The notes beneath the pieces were generated by a model that did not search any database, was not told where the DNA came from, and was given only the letters and a program-made list of their open reading frames with translations. Positions 11,069 through 23,184 of a stretch of DNA of 64,000 bases are shown in pieces. Positions within the stretch are counted from its first letter, which is position 1. Every line of letters begins with the position of its first letter. Source of the stretch: Streptomyces sp. Tu6071 (GTDB lineage: Bacteria; Actinomycetota; Actinomycetes; Streptomycetales; Streptomycetaceae). Location: the NCBI RefSeq assembly GCF_000213055.1, contig NZ_CM001165.1:6689445-6753444 (forward strand). Direction: 5' to 3'. The translations under genes were made by a program, and so were the position numbers.

Positions 11069-11683
11069 GTGCCTAACCAGTCGCGTCCCAAGGTCAAGAA
11101 GTCCCGTGCGCTCGGCATCGCGCTGACGCCGAAGGCCGTCAAGTACTTCGAGGCCCGTCCCTACCCGCCGGGTGAGCACGGCCGTGGCCGCAAGCAGAAC
11201 AGCGACTACAAGGTCCGTCTGCTGGAGAAGCAGCGTCTGCGCGCGCAGTACGACATCTCCGAGCGCCAGATGGCCCGCGCCTACGACCGCGCCCGCAAGG
11301 CCGAGGGCAAGACCGGCGAGGCCCTGGTCATCGAGCTGGAGCGTCGCCTCGACGCCCTGGTCCTGCGTTCGGGCATCGCCCGCACCATCTACCAGGCCCG
11401 CCAGATGGTCGTCCACGGCCACATCGAGGTCAACGGCACGAAGGTCGACAAGCCCTCCTTCCGTGTCCGTCCCGACGACGTCGTGATGGTCCGCGAGCGC
11501 AGCCGCTCGAAGCACCCGTTCCAGGTCGCCCGTGAGGGTGGCTACGACACGGACGGCGAGACCCCGCGCTACCTCCAGGTCAACCTGAAGGCCCTCGCCT
11601 TCCGCCTGGACCGCGACCCGAACCGCAAGGAAATCCCGGTCATCTGCGACGAGCAGCTCGTCGTCGAGTACTACGCCCGCTGA
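11069..11683 (+). CDS. rpsD: 30S ribosomal protein S4
   Basis: S4 nucleates 30S assembly by binding 16S rRNA. The 204-residue protein has the N-terminal S4/S9 region, the S4 RNA-binding domain (about 92-155, with [20 protein letters not shown]) and the conserved C-terminus [16 protein letters not shown]. The N-terminal zinc-binding cysteine cluster found in many actinobacterial S4 proteins is absent ([20 protein letters not shown] instead), so this is a zinc-free form. The GTG at 11069 follows TCGGAGGTCTGGAGAAC, a strong ribosome site. The gene stands alone, away from the main ribosomal protein operons, behind an iron-box-like operator and followed by a terminator. Confidence 0.96.
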   Translation: MPNQSRPKVKKSRALGIALTPKAVKYFEARPYPPGEHGRGRKQNSDYKVRLLEKQRLRAQYDISERQMARAYDRARKAEGKTGEALVIELERRLDALVLRSGIARTIYQARQMVVHGHIEVNGTKVDKPSFRVRPDDVVMVRERSRSKHPFQVAREGGYDTDGETPRYLQVNLKALAFRLDRDPNRKEIPVICDEQLVVEYYAR

Positions 11684-11720
11684 CGACCCCCCGAGGTCGC
11701 CGCGCACCGCGCAGCACTCC

Positions 11721-11763
11721 GGCCCGCCTCCCCGCCGTGTCCGCACGGCCGGGGGAGCGGGCC
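11721..11763 (+). terminator. Terminator after rpsD
   Basis: GC-rich inverted repeat, 14-base arms at 11721-11734 and 11750-11763 with two adjacent mismatches and an inner CCGTG/CACGG extension, located 37 bases after the rpsD stop. Confidence 0.65.
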
Positions 11764-11852
11764 GCTCGCGTTCGCGCCCCCGCCTTCGCGCGCGAGCGGA
11801 CGCGAACCGGCGCCGCCGGGCCCGCGCGGACGGGAGCAACCCCGCGTCGCGA

Positions 11853-11858
11853 TAGGCT
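11853..11858 (+). promoter_or_regulatory. -10-like TAGGCT before the DUF948 gene
   Basis: TAGGCT stands 63 bases before the GTG at 11922, after the rpsD terminator, and could start the DUF948-DUF6167-alaS-ruvX-mltG-aroE transcription unit. No clear -35 is seen. Confidence 0.35.
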
Positions 11859-11921
11859 CGGTGCCACGACTGTGCGCTCGCGCGCACGAGCGGCACGAAC
11901 GAGCGGAAGGGGCGGTGCGCA

Positions 11922-12347
11922 GTGTCCGGAGGAGAGGTGGCAGGGCTTCTGGTGGCCGTGTTCTGGGCGATTCTCGTCTCCTTCCTCGCGGTCGCGCTCG
12001 CGCGGCTCGCGCAGACGCTCCGGGCCACGACGAAGATGGTCGCCGAAGTCACCGAGCAGGCCGTCCCCTTGCTCACCGACGCCTCCGCGACCGTGCGCTC
12101 CGCGCAGACCCAGCTCGACCGGGTCGACGCGATCGCCTCGGACGTCCAGGAAGTCACCTCGAACGCCTCCGCGCTCTCCACCACCGTCGCCTCGACCTTC
12201 GGCGGCCCCCTCGTCAAGGTCGCGGCCTTCGGCTACGGAGTGCGCCGCGCCCTCGGCCGCCGCGCCGAACCACCACCGCCGCCGCCGCGCACCGTCGTCG
12301 GCCGTACCGCCAAGGGCAGGCGCCGCACCCGGCGCAAGGGCGTCTGA
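11922..12347 (+). CDS. DUF948-family membrane protein
   Basis: 141 residues with one N-terminal transmembrane helix (about 6-29) followed by a predicted helical region rich in Thr/Val/Ala (ATTKMVAEVTEQAVPLLTDASATV) typical of DUF948, and a basic, proline-rich C-terminal tail (PPPPPPRTV, then RRRTRRKG). The function is unknown. The GTG at 11922 is preceded by GGAAGGGGCGGTGCGCA. It precedes a second small membrane-associated protein and alaS, an arrangement conserved in streptomycetes. Confidence 0.8.
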   Translation: MSGGEVAGLLVAVFWAILVSFLAVALARLAQTLRATTKMVAEVTEQAVPLLTDASATVRSAQTQLDRVDAIASDVQEVTSNASALSTTVASTFGGPLVKVAAFGYGVRRALGRRAEPPPPPPRTVVGRTAKGRRRTRRKGV

Positions 12348-12390
12348 CGCCCGCCCGCCCCGTACCACCACCGGAAGGACCGCTGCCGCG

Positions 12391-12780
12391 ATGTTCCGCC
12401 GTACGTTCTGGTTCACCGCCGGAGCGGCCGCGGGGGTCTGGGCCACCTCCAAGGCGCACGCCAAGCTCCGCAAACTGGCCCCCGAGTCCCTCGTTGCCCA
12501 GGCCGCGGACCGCGCCGTCGAAGCCGGCGGCAGGCTCCGCGCCTTCGCCGCGGACGTGCGCGACGGCATGGCCGCGCGCGAGGCCGAACTCGACGAGGCG
12601 CTCGGCCTCACGAGCGAGCCGCCCGCCCTTCCCGCCCCGCGCCGCCCGGCACTCGAGGCGGGGCGCGAGGCACCCCGCGTCATCGAGGGCCGCGTCGAGC
12701 CCGCGGACACGGAGCGCCCCCGGGACCCGAGGCGCCCCGTCCACCCCAACACCCCGAACAACCGGAATGAGGACCACTGA
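12391..12780 (+). CDS. Small DUF6167-like protein
   Basis: 129 residues. A short hydrophobic N-terminus ([23 protein letters not shown], about 1-24) could be a membrane anchor or uncleaved signal. It is followed by an amphipathic helix, a [24 protein letters not shown] segment typical of this streptomycete family, and a Pro/Arg-rich disordered tail. Function unknown; the family name is from memory of this genomic position. The ATG at 12391 has CCGGAAGGACC upstream. Its stop overlaps the alaS start (TGATG), indicating translational coupling. Confidence 0.75.
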   Translation: MFRRTFWFTAGAAAGVWATSKAHAKLRKLAPESLVAQAADRAVEAGGRLRAFAADVRDGMAAREAELDEALGLTSEPPALPAPRRPALEAGREAPRVIEGRVEPADTERPRDPRRPVHPNTPNNRNEDH

Positions 12781-15449
12781 TGGAGTCGGCTGAAATCCGC
12801 CGCCGCTGGCTGCGCTTCTTCGAGGAGCGCGGGCACAAGGTCGTGCCGTCGGCGTCGCTGATCGCGGACGACCCGACGCTGCTGCTCGTCCCCGCGGGCA
12901 TGGTCCCCTTCAAGCCGTACTTCCTCGGCGAGGTCAAGCCGCCCGCGCCGCGCGCCACGAGCGTGCAGAAGTGCGTGCGCACGCCCGACATCGAGGAGGT
13001 CGGCAAGACCACCCGGCACGGGACCTTCTTCCAGATGTGCGGGAACTTCTCCTTCGGCGACTACTTCAAGGAAGGGGCCATCAAGTACGCGTGGGAGCTG
13101 CTGACCTCCTCCGTCGCCGACGGCGGCTTCGGCCTGGAGGCCGAGCGGCTGTGGATCACCGTCTACCAGGACGACGACGAGGCCGAGCAGATCTGGCGCG
13201 ACGTCGTCGGCGTCCCCGCCGAGCGCATCCAGCGCCTCGGCAAGGCCGACAACTTCTGGTCCATGGGCGTCCCCGGCCCCTGCGGCCCCTGCTCCGAGAT
13301 CAACTACGACCGCGGCCCCGAGTTCGGCGTCGAGGGCGGCCCGGCCGTCAACGACGAGCGATACGTGGAGATCTGGAACCTGGTCTTCATGCAGTACGAG
13401 CGCGGCGCCGGGCGCGGCAAGGACGACTTCGAGATCCTCGGCGACCTCCCGAGCCAGAACATCGACACCGGTCTCGGCCTGGAACGCCTCGCGATGATCC
13501 TCCAGGGCGTCCGGAACATGTACGAGACGGACACCCTGCGCGTCGTCATCGACAAGGCCACCGAGCTGACCGGCGTCGCCTACGGCGCGTCCGGCGCGAG
13601 CGACGTCTCGCTGCGCGTCGTCTCCGACCACATGCGCACCTCCGTCATGCTCATCGGCGACGGCGTGACCCCCGGCAATGAGGGCCGCGGCTACGTGCTG
13701 CGCCGCATCATGCGCCGCGCCATCCGCAACATGCGCCTCCTCGGCGCCACGGGCCCGGTCGTCCAGGACCTCGTGGACGTCGTGATCGACACGATGGGGC
13801 AGCAGTACCCGGAGCTGGTCACCGACCGCAAGCGCATCGAGACCGTCGCCCTCGCCGAGGAGGCCGCCTTCCTCAAGACCCTCAAGGCCGGCACGAACAT
13901 CCTCGACACCGCCGTCACCGAGACCCGCGCGACCGGCTCGACCGTGCTCCCCGGCGACAAGGCGTTCCTCCTCCACGACACGTGGGGCTTCCCGATCGAC
14001 CTCACCCTGGAGATGGCCGCCGAACAGGGCCTGTCCGTGGACGAGGACGGCTTCCGGCGGCTCATGAAGGAGCAGCGCGAGCGGGCCAAGGCCGACTCGC
14101 AGGCGAAGAAGACCGGCCACGCCGACCTGCACGCCTACCGCGAGATCGCCGACGCCGCGGGCGCCACCGACTTCACCGGCTACGTCCAGCTGGAGGGCGA
14201 GGCCCGCATCGTCGGCCTGCTCGTGGACGGCGTGCCCGCCCCCGCCGCGAGCGAGGGCGACGAGGTCGAGGTCGTCCTCGACCGCACCCCCTTCTACGCG
14301 GAGGGCGGCGGCCAGATCGGCGACACCGGGCGCATCCGGCTCGACAACGGCGCGGTCGTCGAGATCCGCGACGTGCAGAAGCCCGTCCCCGGCGTGCACG
14401 TCCACAAGGGCCGTGTCCAGGTCGGCGAGATCACCGTGGACGCCCCCGTGTGGGCCGCGATCGACCAGGGCCGCCGCCGCGCCATCGCGCGCGCCCACTC
14501 CGCGACCCACCTCACCCACCAAGCGCTGCGCGACGCGCTCGGCCCCACGGCCGCCCAGGCCGGTTCCGAGAACCAGCCCGGCCGCTTCCGCTTCGACTTC
14601 GGCTCCCCGGCGGCCGTCCCGACCGCCGTCATGACCGATGTCGAGCAGCGCATCAACGAGGTCCTGGCGCACGAGATGGACGTCCAGGCCGAGGTCATGT
14701 CGATCGACGAGGCGAAGAAGCAGGGCGCCATCGCCGAGTTCGGCGAGAAGTACGGCGAGCGGGTGCGCGTCGTGACGATCGGCGACTTCTCCAAGGAGCT
14801 GTGCGGCGGCACGCACGTGCGCAACACCGCCCAGCTCGGCCTCGTGAAGCTGCTCGGCGAGTCCTCCATCGGCTCGGGCGTGCGCCGTATCGAGGCGCTC
14901 GTCGGCGTGGACGCGTACCAGTTCCTCGCCCGGGAGCACACGGTCGTCTCGCAGCTCCAGGAGCTGGTCAAGGGCCGCCCCGAGGAACTGCCCGAGAAGA
15001 TCGCGGGGATGCTCGGCAAGCTCAAGGACGCCGAGAAGGAGATCGAAAAGTTCCGCGCCGAGAAGGTGCTCCAGGCCGCCGCCGGGCTCGCCGCGGGCGC
15101 CAAGGACGTGCACGGGACCGCGCTCGTGACCGGTCAGGTCCCCGACGGCACGACCGCCGACGACCTGCGCAGGCTCGTGCTCGACGTGCGGGGCCGCATC
15201 CCGGGCGACCGCCCGGCGGTCGTCGCGCTCTTCGCCGTGACGGGCGGGCGCCCCGTCACCGTCGTCGCGACCAACGAGGCGGCCCGCGAGCGCGGCTTCA
15301 AGGCCGGTGACCTGGTCCGCACCGCCGCCAAGACCCTCGGCGGCGGGGGCGGCGGCAAGCCGGACGTGGCGCAGGGCGGCGGGCAGAACCCCGAGGCCGT
15401 GGCCGAGGCGGTGGCCGCCGTCGAGCGGCTCGTCGCCGAGACGGCCTGA
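12780..15449 (+). CDS. alaS: Alanyl-tRNA synthetase
   Basis: Charges tRNA-Ala and edits Ser/Gly mischarging. The 889 residues show the class II catalytic core (1-~240, [21 protein letters not shown]), the tRNA-recognition region, the editing domain with its zinc-site motifs [16 protein letters not shown] and [13 protein letters not shown], and a C-terminal oligomerisation DHHA1 domain ending in [15 protein letters not shown]. Length is normal. Start ATG 12780 overlaps the preceding stop by one base. ruvX follows after 5 bases. Confidence 0.97.
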   Translation: MESAEIRRRWLRFFEERGHKVVPSASLIADDPTLLLVPAGMVPFKPYFLGEVKPPAPRATSVQKCVRTPDIEEVGKTTRHGTFFQMCGNFSFGDYFKEGAIKYAWELLTSSVADGGFGLEAERLWITVYQDDDEAEQIWRDVVGVPAERIQRLGKADNFWSMGVPGPCGPCSEINYDRGPEFGVEGGPAVNDERYVEIWNLVFMQYERGAGRGKDDFEILGDLPSQNIDTGLGLERLAMILQGVRNMYETDTLRVVIDKATELTGVAYGASGASDVSLRVVSDHMRTSVMLIGDGVTPGNEGRGYVLRRIMRRAIRNMRLLGATGPVVQDLVDVVIDTMGQQYPELVTDRKRIETVALAEEAAFLKTLKAGTNILDTAVTETRATGSTVLPGDKAFLLHDTWGFPIDLTLEMAAEQGLSVDEDGFRRLMKEQRERAKADSQAKKTGHADLHAYREIADAAGATDFTGYVQLEGEARIVGLLVDGVPAPAASEGDEVEVVLDRTPFYAEGGGQIGDTGRIRLDNGAVVEIRDVQKPVPGVHVHKGRVQVGEITVDAPVWAAIDQGRRRAIARAHSATHLTHQALRDALGPTAAQAGSENQPGRFRFDFGSPAAVPTAVMTDVEQRINEVLAHEMDVQAEVMSIDEAKKQGAIAEFGEKYGERVRVVTIGDFSKELCGGTHVRNTAQLGLVKLLGESSIGSGVRRIEALVGVDAYQFLAREHTVVSQLQELVKGRPEELPEKIAGMLGKLKDAEKEIEKFRAEKVLQAAAGLAAGAKDVHGTALVTGQVPDGTTADDLRRLVLDVRGRIPGDRPAVVALFAVTGGRPVTVVATNEAARERGFKAGDLVRTAAKTLGGGGGGKPDVAQGGGQNPEAVAEAVAAVERLVAETA

Positions 15450-15454
15450 CGCCG

Positions 15455-15919
15455 ATGCGACGAGGACGCCGCCTCGCGATCGACGTCGGGGACGCCCGGA
15501 TCGGGGTCGCCTCCTGCGACCCCGACGGGATCCTCGCGACCCCGGTCGAGACCGTCCCCGGGCGGGACGTGCCCGCCGCGCGGCGCAGGATCAAGGCCCT
15601 CGTGGACGAGTACGAGCCGATCGAGCTGGTCGTCGGGCTGCCGCGCTCGCTGCGCGGCGGCGAGGGCCCGGCCGCCAAGAAGGTGCGTGCCTTCGCGGGC
15701 GGCCTGGCCCTGCTGGTCGCGCCCGTTCCGGTGAGATTGGTCGATGAGCGGATGACCACGGTGACAGCCGGTCAGGGCTTGCGCGCCTCGGGCGTCAACA
15801 CCAAAAAGGGCAGGTCGGTCATCGATCAGGCAGCCGCGGTCATCATCCTTCAGACCGCGCTCGAATCCGAACAGCGCACCGGGCTGCCCCCCGGGGAAGA
15901 CGTCGTGGCCACTGGCTGA
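15455..15919 (+). CDS. ruvX: Putative pre-16S rRNA nuclease / Holliday junction resolvase YqgF
   Basis: 154-residue RNase H-fold protein of the YqgF/RuvX family, essential in many bacteria for maturation of the 16S rRNA 5' end and first described as a Holliday-junction resolvase homologue. Motifs are AIDVGDARIGVA with the catalytic aspartate near residue 10, VVGLPRSLRG, VDERMTTVTA and DQAAAVIIL at the C-terminus. ATG 15455 lies five bases after the alaS stop, so it is probably cotranscribed with it. Confidence 0.9.
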   Translation: MRRGRRLAIDVGDARIGVASCDPDGILATPVETVPGRDVPAARRRIKALVDEYEPIELVVGLPRSLRGGEGPAAKKVRAFAGGLALLVAPVPVRLVDERMTTVTAGQGLRASGVNTKKGRSVIDQAAAVIILQTALESEQRTGLPPGEDVVATG

Positions 15920-16096
15920 TGGCGGTACGGTAACGTTCCCGCGGTGCGCCCGCATTCGAACAGCGGACGCACAGCGGGGACGGAGACCGTGAAGACGCCA
16001 CCGGGCGACCGCCGGGACTCCGTTCCGCGGCCGCCCGGTTCCGTGTCTCGGGACCCTTGGACGCGGCGTCACTGTCGGACAGGCCCTAGGGGACCG

Positions 16097-17986
16097 ATGA
16101 CTGAGTATGGGCGTGGCCAGGGCCAGGAGCCCTGGCACCCGGAGGACCCCTTGTACGGGGACCAGGGCTGGGGGCAGCAGGAGCAGGCCCCCTACGGCCC
16201 CGAGGGACAGCAGTATCCCCCGCAGCAGCCCACTCCGCCCCAGCCTCAGCAGCAGTACGACGCCTGGGGCCGCCCGATCCCGCAGGCCCCCCCGCAGGGC
16301 TACGGGCAGCAGCAGTATCCGCAGCAGGGCTACGGACAGCAGGACCCCCAGGCGCAGCAGCAGCCCCCGCAGGGCTACGAGCAGCAGCAGTACGACCAGC
16401 AGCAGTACGGCCAGCAGCCCGGCTACGCGGGCCAGCCGCAGCAACCCCTCCCGCCCCAGGGCTACGAGCAGCAGGGCTACCCCCAGCAGCAGGGCCCGCA
16501 GTCCTACGGCAACGGCTGGGACACGGGGCAGCAGCAGGTGCCCTACGGAGCCGACCCGCACGACCCCTACGGTGCGGTGCGGCAGCCCGCTTACCCCCAG
16601 GGCCAGGACCCCTACGCCACCCCCGAGGCGTACCCGCCGCCGCAGCCTCCGGGCGAGCGCGGGCCCCAGCCGCCGCAGGCGCCGACCGCCCAGGTCGCGC
16701 AGGCCCAGACGCAGGCCCCCGCGCCCGAGCGCGGGGAGTGGGACCCCGACCCGGACGAGCCCGAGCACCCCTTCTTCGCGAGCGACGGCGACGCGGGCCG
16801 CGCCACCGGGCGCCGCACCAAGGGCCGCGACGACGACCGCGACGACCTCGCCGACGACGAGGACGGCGACGGGGACGGTCGCGCGGGACGGCGCGGTGGC
16901 GAGAGACCGAAGAAGCGCCGGGGCGGCTGCGCCTGCCTCGTGGTCGCCGTCGTCCTGATCGGCGGAGGCGGCGGGGCCGCGTACTACGGCTACGGGCTCT
17001 ACCAGGACCGCTTCGGGCCGCCGCCGGACTACGCGGGCGAGGGCAGCGGCACCGTCGTGATCGAGATCCCCGACGGGTCCACCGGTATCGCGATGGGCAA
17101 CCTGCTCAAGGACAAGGGCGTCGTGAAGAGCGTCGAGGCGTTCACGGCGGCGCAGAAGGCGAACGACAAGGGCACCACGCTCCAGTCCGGCTTCTACACG
17201 CTCCACAAGGGCATGTCCGGCAAGAGCGCCGTGGAGCTCATGCTGGACCCCAAGAGCCGGAAGACCCTCGTCATTCCCGAGGGATACCGCAACGCCTGGA
17301 TCTACGCGCAGATCGACGGCCGTCTCGGCCTCAAGAAGGGCACCACGGCCGACGTCGCGAAGAGCGACAGGAAAAAGCTCGGGCTGCCGAAGTGGGCCGA
17401 TGACGACAAGGACATAAAGGACCCGCTGGAGGGCTTCCTCTATCCCTCGACGTATTCCGTCAGCAAGGGGCAGAAACCCGCTGACGTGCTCCGGAAAATG
17501 GTCGCCCAGGCCAATAAGCAGTACGAGAAGATCGACGTCGTCGGACAGGCGAAGAAGCTCGAACTCGGCAGTCCGCTCGACCTCGTCACGGTCGCGAGCA
17601 TGGTCAACGCCGAGGGCAAGACGCACGACGACTTCCGCAAGATGGCGGAAGTGATCTACAACCGCATCAAGCCCGGCAACACCGAGACGAACGGACTCAT
17701 CCAGTTCGATTCAACGTACAACTACCTCACCGGGCGAAGCAACATCAAGATTTCCACCAAGGAGATCCTGAGCGATCACGACCCGTACAACACGTACACC
17801 AACAAGGGCCTGCCGCCCGGACCGATCGGGAACCCCGGGGAAGAAGCGTTCGCCGCCGCGCTCAACCCGACGAAGGAGGGCTGGATGTACTTCGTCGCCG
17901 TGGACGGCGAGAAGGACACCCAGTTCGCGAAGACCAACGCCGATTTCCAGAAACTGAAGGCCAAGTTCGATGCCTCCACAGGCTGA
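16097..17986 (+). CDS. mltG: Endolytic transglycosylase MltG with long Gln-rich N-terminus
   Basis: Cleaves nascent glycan strands during cell-wall growth. The 629-residue protein has a long cytoplasmic, disordered N-terminus (1-~235) made of Gln/Pro/Gly/Tyr-rich imperfect repeats (QGYEQQ, QQQYGQQ), an acidic/basic stretch, one transmembrane helix (about 277-300), and an extracellular YceG-like domain. The catalytic glutamate is probably E506 in ASMVNAEGKT; the usual ASIVEKE motif has Asn at the first acidic position. The ATG at 16097 follows AGGGGACC; the open frame upstream to 15944 lacks a ribosome site. The last 17 bases overlap aroE. Confidence 0.88.
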   Translation: MTEYGRGQGQEPWHPEDPLYGDQGWGQQEQAPYGPEGQQYPPQQPTPPQPQQQYDAWGRPIPQAPPQGYGQQQYPQQGYGQQDPQAQQQPPQGYEQQQYDQQQYGQQPGYAGQPQQPLPPQGYEQQGYPQQQGPQSYGNGWDTGQQQVPYGADPHDPYGAVRQPAYPQGQDPYATPEAYPPPQPPGERGPQPPQAPTAQVAQAQTQAPAPERGEWDPDPDEPEHPFFASDGDAGRATGRRTKGRDDDRDDLADDEDGDGDGRAGRRGGERPKKRRGGCACLVVAVVLIGGGGGAAYYGYGLYQDRFGPPPDYAGEGSGTVVIEIPDGSTGIAMGNLLKDKGVVKSVEAFTAAQKANDKGTTLQSGFYTLHKGMSGKSAVELMLDPKSRKTLVIPEGYRNAWIYAQIDGRLGLKKGTTADVAKSDRKKLGLPKWADDDKDIKDPLEGFLYPSTYSVSKGQKPADVLRKMVAQANKQYEKIDVVGQAKKLELGSPLDLVTVASMVNAEGKTHDDFRKMAEVIYNRIKPGNTETNGLIQFDSTYNYLTGRSNIKISTKEILSDHDPYNTYTNKGLPPGPIGNPGEEAFAAALNPTKEGWMYFVAVDGEKDTQFAKTNADFQKLKAKFDASTG

Positions 17987-18833
17987 CGAGGGCGCGGGGC
18001 CCGGCACCGGAGCCGTCCGCCGCGCCGCCGTGCTCGGCTCGCCCGTCGCGCACTCGCTCTCCCCGCAGCTCCACCTCGCCGCCTACCGCGCGCTCGGCCT
18101 GAGCGGCTGGACGTACGAGCGGATCGAGACCGACGAGGCCGCCCTGCCCGGCTTCGTCGACGGGCTCGGGCCCGAGTGGGCCGGGCTCTCGCTGACCATG
18201 CCGCTCAAGCGGGCCGTGCTGCCGCTCCTCGACCGGATCAGCGACACCGCGGCGTCCGTCGACGCCGTCAACACCGTCGTGTTCGAGGCCGACGGCAGCC
18301 GCAGCGGCGACAACACCGACATCCCCGGGCTGCTCGCCGCCCTCGCCGAGCGCGGCGTCACACGCGTTCCCGCGGCGGCCGTGCTCGGCGCGGGCGCCAC
18401 CGCCTCCTCGGCGCTCGCCGCGCTCTCCCGCGTCTGCGACGGCGAGGTCGTCGCCTACGTGCGCAGCGCGGCGCGCGCGGCCGAGATGCGCGGCTGGGGC
18501 GAGAGGCTCGGCGTCGACGTCCGCACGGCGCCCTGGGACGAGGCGGCCGAGGGACTGCGCGCGCCGCTCGTCGTCGCGACGACCCCGGCGGGCAGCACGG
18601 ACGCACTCGCGGACGCCGTGCCCGAGGCGCCGGGGACGCTCTTCGACGTCCTGTACGAGCCCTGGCCGACGCCGCTCGCCGCGCGCTGGGCGGCACGCGG
18701 CGGCCAGGTGCTCGGAGGGCTCGACCTCCTCGTCCACCAGGCCGTCCTCCAGGTCGAGCGGATGACGGGCCGCCGCCCGGTGCCGCTCGCGGCGATGCGC
18801 GAAGCGGGGGAGGCGGCGCTCGCGGCCCGGTGA
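17970..18833 (+). CDS. aroE: Shikimate dehydrogenase
   Basis: NADPH-dependent reduction of 3-dehydroshikimate to shikimate. The 287-residue protein has the substrate-binding N-domain ([25 protein letters not shown] with the catalytic lysine, NTVV, DNTDIPG) and a Rossmann C-domain with the nucleotide loop [14 protein letters not shown]. The ATG start lies within the mltG coding end (17-base overlap), so expression is coupled to the alaS-ruvX-mltG run. The remaining chorismate genes aroC-aroK-aroB follow after a repeat-containing gap. Confidence 0.92.
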   Translation: MPPQADEGAGPGTGAVRRAAVLGSPVAHSLSPQLHLAAYRALGLSGWTYERIETDEAALPGFVDGLGPEWAGLSLTMPLKRAVLPLLDRISDTAASVDAVNTVVFEADGSRSGDNTDIPGLLAALAERGVTRVPAAAVLGAGATASSALAALSRVCDGEVVAYVRSAARAAEMRGWGERLGVDVRTAPWDEAAEGLRAPLVVATTPAGSTDALADAVPEAPGTLFDVLYEPWPTPLAARWAARGGQVLGGLDLLVHQAVLQVERMTGRRPVPLAAMREAGEAALAAR

Positions 18834-18834
18834 C

Positions 18835-18911
18835 GGCTTCCCGCCGCGTGCGGGACGGCTCCCCGCCGAGTGCGGGACGGCTCCCCGCCGCGTGCGGGAC
18901 CGCTCCCCGCC
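18835..18911. repeat. 22-bp tandem repeat, about 3.5 copies
   Basis: Three adjacent 22-bp units (18835-18856, 18857-18878, 18879-18900) with the pattern GGCTCCCCGCCGCGTGCGGGAC and only two substitutions among them, then a partial fourth unit. It starts two bases after the aroE stop and leads into a CCCCGCC/GGCGGGG inverted repeat at 18905-18919, which may act as a terminator. Confidence 0.8.
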
Positions 18912-19057
18912 CGGCGGGGCCGCCGCCCGCCACGCCCGGGTCCGCTCCGTGGACCCGCTCCGATCCGCGCCCCGCTTCGTGGGAGGATCGGAGGCGGCCG
19001 GCCAGGGCCGCGCACCCGGTCGCGCCGCAGTTCCACGCGCGAGCAGGAGGAGCACCG

Positions 19058-21875
<2,818 letters not shown>

Positions 21876-21892
21876 GCGGTCGGGGAGCGCAC

Positions 21893-21942
21893 ACGGGCCG
21901 GAGGCCGTCGTACGGGGTGAGTACGGACGTCTTCCGGCCCGT
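21893..21942 (+). terminator. Terminator after aroB
   Basis: Inverted repeat with ten Watson-Crick pairs (ACGGGCCGGA / TCCGGCCCGT) plus GU and GC pairs and an inner GTAC-based stem, 17 bases after the aroB stop. Confidence 0.65.
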
Positions 21943-22051
21943 CACGCTTTCCCGCGCGAGGTCGGGGAACGGTACCGTGCACCGGGCATCGCGTGCGGTT
22001 TTCCGCGCGAGGGGCCCGCAAGCAGCCGGTACGAGACGGAGTTGGCACGGG

Positions 22052-23050
22052 ATGCGGCATTCCGCGGGATCGACCCCGCCTCACGATTCCTGGCCCCCGC
22101 ACGGGCACGTCCCCGAGGGCCCGGCCCACGGGGGCACCCCGCACGGCGGCCCGCGGCACGGGGCTCCGCAGCACGGGACCTCGTCGCACGGCGGCCCGCA
22201 GCAGGGGGCCCCCGCGCACGGCGACGGGCACCACGGCGGTCCGCCGACCCTCCCGCTGCGGCCGACCCCGGCCACGGGACCCGTGCCGGGAATCGACGCC
22301 CCCGCGCCGCCGCCCGGCCTCGTCCCGCCGTTCCCCGGCCCCGTCCCGCTCCCGGCCGGCTCGGGCCACGTCCCCCCGCCGCACCCCGGCGGGCGGACGC
22401 TGCCGCCCGACACCACCGGACACGTCGCACTGCCCCCGGACGCGCCCGTGGCCGCGCCGAGCGTCGCGCCGGGGCCGCAGGCGGGGACGGGCTCGACGAT
22501 CCTCGCCGTACTGCTCATCGGGCCCGCCGGGGCCGGCAAGACGACCGTCGCGCGGTACTGGGCGGCCCGGCGGCCCGTGCCGACCGCGCACATCAGCCTC
22601 GACGACGTGCGCGAGTGGGTGCACGCGGGCTTCGCCGATCCGCAGGCCGGGTGGAACGACAATTCCGAGGTGCAGTACCGGCTCGCCCGGCGCACCTGCG
22701 GCTTCGCGGCGCGCAACTTCCTCGCCAACGGCATCTCCTGCGTCATCGACGACGCCGTCTTCCCCGACCGGCCCGTCGTCGGGCTCGGCGGCTGGAAGCG
22801 GCACGTGGGCCCGGGGCTGCTGCCCGTCGTGCTCCTGCCCGGACTCGACGTCGTCCTGGAGCGCAACGCCGCGCGCACGGGCAACCGCAGGCTCAGCGAC
22901 GAGGAGGTCGCGAGCATCCACGGCCGCATGGCGGGCTGGTACGGCTCGGGGCTGCCGATCATCGACAACTCGCACCTCGACGTGCCCGCCACGGCGCAGC
23001 GCCTCGACGACGTCCTCGCCCGCGCGATAGCCAGCCCGCCGCCGTGGTGA
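22052..23050 (+). CDS. ATP-binding protein with His/Pro/Gly-rich N-terminus
   Basis: 332 residues with no assigned function. Residues 1-~145 are low-complexity: first a His/Gly-rich part with repeated HGG, PHG and QHG units (more than ten His in 60 residues), then a Pro-rich part. From about 150 on it is a P-loop kinase-like or AAA-type domain: Walker A GPAGAGKT at 157-164, SLDDVREWVHAGFADPQ, a CVIDDAVFPDRP Walker-B-like segment and HGRMAGWYGSGLPIIDNS. It resembles zeta-toxin/gluconate-kinase-like small-molecule kinases only in general layout. ATG 22052 has GGAG ten bases upstream. It lies next to aroB, as in other streptomycetes, but the substrate is unknown. Confidence 0.75.
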   Translation: MRHSAGSTPPHDSWPPHGHVPEGPAHGGTPHGGPRHGAPQHGTSSHGGPQQGAPAHGDGHHGGPPTLPLRPTPATGPVPGIDAPAPPPGLVPPFPGPVPLPAGSGHVPPPHPGGRTLPPDTTGHVALPPDAPVAAPSVAPGPQAGTGSTILAVLLIGPAGAGKTTVARYWAARRPVPTAHISLDDVREWVHAGFADPQAGWNDNSEVQYRLARRTCGFAARNFLANGISCVIDDAVFPDRPVVGLGGWKRHVGPGLLPVVLLPGLDVVLERNAARTGNRRLSDEEVASIHGRMAGWYGSGLPIIDNSHLDVPATAQRLDDVLARAIASPPPW

Positions 23051-23171
23051 GCGCCCCCGCCCCGCGGTGAGCGCGCCGCCCCCGACCCCCGCCGCCGCCC
23101 CGCGCGCACGCCGTCCCGGGGCCCGCTACCCGGTCGGACGCACAACTCCGGCGGCCTCCGCCAGGCACCCT

Positions 23172-23184
23172 TAGGCTCGGGCCA
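23172..23184 (+). promoter_or_regulatory. -10 box for a probably leaderless M24-fold gene
   Basis: TAGGCT at 23172-23177 ends six bases before the ATG at 23184, exactly the spacing seen at rarA. No ribosome-binding site is present. Confidence 0.5.

Noticed and set aside
11640..15113. 1157-codon minus-strand open frame across alaS
   Set aside because: Shadow of rpsD end, the two small genes and alaS; their forward frames have unmistakable family motifs.
18835..18911. CRISPR array
   Set aside because: The 22-bp units are directly adjacent without spacers; the same holds for the 27-bp repeat at 7124.
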